Positions 6,913 through 12,594 of a DNA stretch of 12,594 nucleotides are shown one piece after another. This DNA is from DATKEH01 sp035546355 (GTDB lineage Bacteria > Acidobacteriota > Thermoanaerobaculia > Multivoradales > JAIOJS01). The stretch is taken from the NCBI GenBank assembly GCA_035546355.1, contig DATKEH010000140.1, positions 1-12,594 of the forward strand, written 5' to 3'. The notes beneath the pieces were generated by a model, which was not told where the DNA came from, searched no databases, and was given only the letters and a program-made list of their open reading frames with translations. A program made the translations under genes and the position numbers. The number at the start of each line of letters is the position of its first letter. Position 1 is the stretch's first letter.

Positions 6913-7565
6913 GAGCGCAGGGAAGGCGGCAGCGGAGCGCCGGCGGCGAGGTCGGGTGCCGGCTGCGGCACGCCGGCGCGCAGCTCCAGCGGCAGCACCC
7001 CGGCCCACACCGGCAGCGCCAGGTCCTTGTCCGGGTCTCGGGGCGGTCCGGACCGCACCTTGGCCGAGGCTTCGGCGAGCGGCACCGCCAGCACCTCGGT
7101 GGCCGCCAGCTCCTGCGGCGACGGCTGCCGCGCCTCCTGCGAGCGCCCCGGCATCAGGTGCTCGGTGAGCCGCTGCAGCGCCTCCAGCTTGGCCTCTGAG
7201 CCGGCGATCGGGCGGGCAGTTCCCAGCACCACCACCGAGCGATAGTTCATGGAATGGTTGAAGAGAGAACGCGCCAGCACCAGGCCGTCGAGGAGGGTGA
7301 CGGTGACGCAGACCGGGATTCCGGCGCCGAGGTGGCGCACCATGCGGCTGGCGACGGACCCGTGCAGGAGCAGCCGCTCGCCGTCCCGGGCGTAGGCGGT
7401 GGGGATGACGTAGGGTTGCCCGTCGGCGACGAACCCGACGTGCGCCACCAGCCCCTCGTCGAGGATGGCGGCGAGGGTCGGGAAGTCGTAGGCGCCGCGG
7501 TCGGGCAGACGGCGCACGCGGGTGCGCGGCGTGGGGTGGCGGGGCGAGGCGGGTGGGCTGTCCAA
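6900..7565 (-). CDS. Pyridoxamine 5'-phosphate oxidase-like (flavin-nucleotide-binding) protein
   Basis: A 221-residue split-barrel protein of the PNPOx-like / NimA-related group. The opening RVRRLPDRGAYD, the barrel core GQPYVIPTAYARDGERLLLHGS, the HSMNYRSVVVLGTA block, and the C-terminal SAKVRSGPP...LPVWAGVLPL are characteristic. Such proteins usually bind FMN or another flavin and reduce small molecules; the substrate here is unknown and a role in B6 metabolism is not implied. TTG 7565 is chosen because a perfect GGAGG (minus strand, 7577-7573) sits 7 bases upstream. An in-frame start at 7664 would add a low-complexity Arg/Gly stretch with no family match and would run into the mutA start. 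It is transcribed divergently from mutA and convergently with the sulfotransferase. No terminator separates it from the sulfotransferase. Confidence 0.88.
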   Translation of the reverse strand: MDSPPASPRHPTPRTRVRRLPDRGAYDFPTLAAILDEGLVAHVGFVADGQPYVIPTAYARDGERLLLHGSVASRMVRHLGAGIPVCVTVTLLDGLVLARSLFNHSMNYRSVVVLGTARPIAGSEAKLEALQRLTEHLMPGRSQEARQPSPQELAATEVLAVPLAEASAKVRSGPPRDPDKDLALPVWAGVLPLELRAGVPQPAPDLAAGAPLPPSLRSYPR

Positions 7566-7572
7566 GTCGGTA

Positions 7573-7577
7573 CCTCC
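7573..7577 (-). promoter_or_regulatory. Ribosome-binding site deciding the TTG start of the PNPOx-like gene
   Basis: Read on the minus strand this is GGAGG, 7 bases before TTG 7565. It is the only strong ribosome-binding site in this frame and selects the shorter protein. Confidence 0.75.
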
Positions 7578-7621
7578 GGGGTCGGGCGACGGGGCTACGA
7601 TACGATAGCCGCTCCACCCCT

Positions 7622-7639
7622 GGCGCCGGCCCCGGCGCC
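7622..7639. repeat. 18-base palindrome upstream of mutA; possible operator
   Basis: GGCGCCGG at 7622-7629 and its exact reverse complement CCGGCGCC at 7632-7639 are separated by CC. The element ends 23 bases before the mutA ATG, within the divergent region. It could be a regulator site or an RNA hairpin in the mutA leader. In DNA this GC-rich, short G/C-only palindromes also arise by chance. Confidence 0.35.
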
Positions 7640-7662
7640 CTCCCCGACGGGCTCGCTCCCTC

Positions 7663-9740
7663 ATGGCCTCCGACGAACCGCCTCCCGACCCCCTCTGGCC
7701 CCCCTTCCCGGAGACCTCCTACGACGACTGGCGCCAACGGGTCGCGGGCGAGCTGGGAGAGGAAGGGCTGGCGATCCTGACCACCTCCACCCTCGAGGGG
7801 ATCGCCATCGCGCCCCTGTACGCGGCCGGGCAGGTGGAGGAGCCGCTGCCGGTGCCGGCGCCGGCAGTGGTGGGGCGCCCGTGGGAACCGTGGATGACCT
7901 ATGGAGACGCCGATCCCGCCCGGATCGGCGAGGCGATCCGTCGCGACCTCGCCCTGGGGTTGGAGGGGGTCTGGCTGCGCTGCGACGAAGCGTCCCGCTC
8001 CGGCCTCGACTCGGACTGGGAGGAGGCCTCGGCGCGGGTCGGGCTCGGCGGCCTGGCGCTGGCGACCAGCGACGACCTCGCCGAAGCGTTGGCGTCGGCG
8101 CCGCTGGAGCGCCTCGGCGTGGGCCTCGAGGCAGGAGCGCAGGCGCTGCCCGCCGCCGCCCTGCTGCTGGCTGCCGCCGAGAGGCTCGGCCACCCCCCGG
8201 CGGCGCTGCGCGGCTGCCTCGGGGCGGATCCCCTGGCGGCGCTGGCGACCGGAGAGGCGCTGCCCCTGGCCGACCTGTGCCAGGAGCTGGGATCGCTGGG
8301 AGCCTGGTGCCGGCAGCATGCGCCGGGCCTCTGCGCCGCCCGCGTGGGCACCGGGCCCTACGTCGACGCCGGCGCCGACAGCGTCCAGGAGGTGGCCTAC
8401 GCGCTGGCGACCGGCAACGAATACCTGGCGGCGCTCGGCACCGCCGGGCTCGGGCCCGCCGACGCCGCGGCGCAGATCCTGTTCGTCCTCGAGGGCGGCC
8501 GCGACCTCTACCTACAGATCGCCAAGTTGCGGGCCGCGCGGACCCTGTGGGCGGCGGTGCTGCGCGCCTGGGGCGTGGCCGGAGAGCCGCCGGCGATGCG
8601 GCTGCACGTGCGCGGCGCCTGGCGTACCGTCACCGCCTACGACCGCTGGGGTAACCTGCTGCGCGGCACCGTCGAGGCGCTGGCTGCGGTGGCCGGTGGC
8701 GCCGAGGCGGTCACCCTGCCGCCCTACGACCAGGCGTCCGGCGGCGACGGTGAGCGCGCCCACCGGCTGGCGCTGACCACGCAGCTGGTGCTGCGCGACG
8801 AGGGGCAGCTGCACCGCGTCGCCGACCCGGCGGCCGGCAGTTGGTACGTGGAGGCCCTGACGCGGGAGCTCGCCGGCCGCGCCTGGGAGGGCTTCCAGCG
8901 GCTCGAGAGCAGCGGCGGCATGGGCCGCGCCCTGACGGTCGGGGTGGTCGCCGGGCAGGTGGAGGAGGCCTCGCAGCGGCGGCGCGAGGCGCTGGCGAAC
9001 CGGCAGCTGCCGGTGGTCGGGGTGAGCTCTTTTGCCGACCCGGCCGAGGAGCTGCCGGCGGCGCGTGCCGAGCCCTCGACGGAGCTGCTGGCGGCGCGGC
9101 GCGAGCGGCTGCGCCAGGGGCGACGCCACCAGCAGGGCGCAGCGCTCGAGAAGCTGCGCCAGGGGGCCACCCGGGCGCACCACCCCGGCCCGGAGCTGGC
9201 GGCGGCGGCGATCGCCGCGGCGCGCGGCGGCGACACCCTGGGGCAACTGGCGCAGGCGCTGGAGCGCCGGCGGCCCGACGCCAGGGGGCCGCACCTGCCG
9301 CGGTGGCGGGACGCCGAGCCGTTCGAGACCTTGCGGCGCAGGGTCCAGCGCCGGCCGCCGGAGGAGCGCCCGAGCCTGCCCCTGTTGCGCCTCGGCGACC
9401 CCGGCGACACCGCTGCCGGGGCGGCCTTCGCGCGCCGGCTGCTGGCGGCCGCAGGCCTGCGCGTGCGCGAGCTGCCCTCAGGAGCGGCCGAGGTCGCGGC
9501 TTCCCCAGGGGCGTCACCACCGCCGGCGGTGGTCCTGGTAGCTCCCGACGGGGAGGTGGAGGCCCTGGCGCGGGCGGCGGCGGCGGCACGACGGGCGGGG
9601 TCCCGGTGGGTGCTCGCCGTCGTGGCGCGGCCTCCGGCAGGGGGTGGCGACGAGGAGGCGGCGGTCGACCACTGGCTCTACGAAGGGTGTGACGCCCTGG
9701 GCATCCTCGCCGATCTCCTGCGGCACCTGGAGGTGGCGGG

Positions 9741-9744
<4 letters not shown>
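7663..9744 (+). CDS. mutA: Methylmalonyl-CoA mutase small (beta) subunit
   Basis: A 693-residue homologue of the mutase large subunit that lacks cobalamin-binding residues, as small subunits do. The N-terminal part aligns with the substrate barrel: LTTSTLEGIAIAPLY (about 40-54), IAKLRAARTLWAAVLRAWG (from about 286), YDRWGNLLRGTVEALAAVAGG, and DPAAGSWYVE (389-398). The C-terminal 140 residues resemble the B12-binding fold, but the DxHxxG histidine motif is absent. It is slightly longer than many small subunits (about 620-640). The subunit pairs with MutB to form the heterodimer that interconverts methylmalonyl-CoA and succinyl-CoA; its own role is structural. ATG 7663 has no evident Shine-Dalgarno, but no other usual start codon lies between it and the in-frame stop at 7606-7608. 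Its stop overlaps mutB as TTGA. Confidence 0.93.
9729..9733 (+). promoter_or_regulatory. Ribosome-binding site deciding the TTG start of mutB
   Basis: GGAGG within the last codons of mutA lies 7 bases before TTG 9741 and supports a TTG start that overlaps the mutA stop by four bases. Confidence 0.75.
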
Positions 9745-11890
<2,146 letters not shown>

Positions 11891-11894
<4 letters not shown>

Positions 11895-12594
11895 CGCGGT
11901 CGTCCCCCCCGCCCCCTCTCCCCCCTCCCGACCCCGAAGCCCTGGCCGCCGGAGTCCGTTCCGGCGACCGCGCCGCCCTCGGCCGCGCCCTGACGCTGGT
12001 CGAGAGCAGCCGACAGGCCGACCAGGACGCGGCGCAGCGCCTGCTGACCGCGCTGCATCCCGCTGCCGGAAGCGCCGTGCGCGTCGGCATCAGCGGCCTG
12101 CCCGGGGCCGGCAAGAGCACGCTCATCGAGACTCTCGGCATGCGGCTGGTGGAGCAGGGGCGTCGCGTGGCGGTACTCGCCGTCGATCCCTCGAGCACGG
12201 TGAGCGGCGGCAGCATCCTCGGCGACAAGACGCGCATGGGGCGGCTGGCGCGCGCGGAGGGGGCGTTCATCCGCCCCACGCCGAGCGGCGGCGTGGCGGG
12301 TGGCGTGGCGGGTCGGACGCGCGAGGCGATGCTGGTGGTGGAGGCCGCCGGCCACGACGTGGTGCTGGTGGAGACGGTGGGGGTGGGGCAGGGGGAGACC
12401 GCGGTGGCCTCGATGGTCGACACCTTCCTGGTGCTGCTGGTGCCGGGGGCCGGCGACGAGCTGCAGGGGATCAAGCGCGGCATCCTCGAGCTCGCCGACG
12501 TGGTGGTGATCCACAAGGCCGACGGCGACAACCGGCCGGCGGCGGAGCGGGCGCGGCGCGACTTCGCGGCGGCCATCCGGCTGCTGCGCCCCGC
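11891..12594 (+). CDS. meaB: MeaB/ArgK-family G protein, mutase chaperone (3' end outside window)
   Basis: At least 234 residues are visible before the window ends. After a Pro-rich start, the N-terminal helical segment (DPEALAAGVRSGDRAALGRALTLVE) precedes Walker A GLPGAGKS (69-76), then VLAVDPSS, SILGDKTRMG, ETVGVGQGE and the base-recognition segment, which reads HKAD at 208-211 instead of the usual NKxD. MeaB binds methylmalonyl-CoA mutase and uses GTP to gate cofactor loading and protect it from inactivation. No ATG, GTG or TTG occurs in frame between the mutB stop and the GTG just before Walker A, which would delete the conserved helical part. CTG 11891, overlapping the mutB stop as CTGA with GGAGG 7 bases upstream, is therefore the best start. 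An in-frame start deep inside mutB cannot be fully excluded. A C-rich tract follows the start. Confidence 0.92.
12290..12313 (+). repeat. Perfect 12-base tandem duplication inside meaB
   Basis: GGCGTGGCGGGT occurs twice back to back (12290-12301 and 12302-12313), coding the repeated GVAG of SGGVAGGVAGRT. The usual family segment here is close to SGTLGGVARKT. The length matches the family, so the repeat replaces residues and adds none. Confidence 0.7.

Larger units (their letters stand above)
7566..7662. promoter_or_regulatory. Divergent intergenic region between the PNPOx-like gene and mutA
   Basis: These 97 bases must hold the control signals for both divergent units unless promoters lie inside genes. 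The only A/T-rich patch is at 7596-7607, where TACGAT occurs twice in overlap on the plus strand and TATCGT is read on the minus strand. Each matches a -10 box at 4 of 6 bases, but no -35 is recognisable at either side. The part nearest mutA is pyrimidine-rich and lacks a Shine-Dalgarno before ATG 7663. Confidence 0.45.

Noticed and set aside
7566..7664. Longer start for the PNPOx-like gene at 7664
   Set aside because: The extension is a basic, low-complexity stretch that would cover the whole divergent region and the mutA start, while TTG 7565 has a perfect ribosome-binding site.
7846..7867. Inverted repeat CTGCCGG...CCGGCAG near the mutA start
   Set aside because: It lies in the coding sequence of a Pro/Ala/Val stretch and is explained by repetitive codons.
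6637..8319. Minus-strand open frame of 560 codons across the sulfotransferase, PNPOx-like gene and mutA start
   Set aside because: It overlaps three supported genes, its sequence is Arg/Ala/Gly/Pro repetitive and no domain is visible. Part of it is an out-of-frame reading of the real PNPOx-like gene.

Overview
The window is bacterial, very GC-rich DNA (about 70% or more by eye) and almost entirely coding. No gene-free stretch exceeds 150 bases. Genes are packed head to tail with 4-base or 1-base stop/start overlaps and mostly non-ATG starts. The paired acyl-CoA dehydrogenases, two-subunit methylmalonyl-CoA mutase and codon bias would fit an Acidobacteriota-like or other high-GC aerobic lineage; this placement is a guess from style, not a demonstrated assignment. 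I see no rRNA, tRNA, CRISPR, insertion sequence or integrase.

Layout. Bases 1-139 are the last 45 codons of asparaginyl-tRNA synthetase. A 147-base spacer (140-286) with no convincing signal beyond a possible ribosome-binding site leads to a ten-helix EamA/DMT-type exporter (287-1219), which ends in a strong hairpin. A five-gene overlapping block follows (1286-6912): two paralogous acyl-CoA dehydrogenases, a PaaK/CapK-type adenylate-forming ligase, a family-2 glycosyltransferase with a hydrophobic C-terminus, and a PAPS-dependent sulfotransferase. A minus-strand flavin/PNPOx-family gene (6900-7565) converges on the sulfotransferase and overlaps its end by 13 bases. From the far side of a 97-base divergent region the methylmalonyl-CoA mutase operon runs rightward: small subunit mutA, catalytic B12-binding large subunit mutB, and the G-protein chaperone meaB, cut by the window end.

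How it works together. The right-hand operon interconverts (R)-methylmalonyl-CoA and succinyl-CoA, with MeaB protecting or loading the cobalamin enzyme; this serves breakdown of propionyl-CoA, branched-chain amino acids and odd-chain fatty acids. The acyl-CoA dehydrogenases could feed the same catabolism, but their translational coupling to ligase, glycosyltransferase and sulfotransferase genes raises the alternative that all five make or decorate a sulfated glycoconjugate or glycolipid. That is inference from gene order.

The most notable sequence observation is a recurring start signal, GGAGG followed by exactly 7 bases and then a TTG or CTG start, seen at four genes. It supports a CTG start for meaB.
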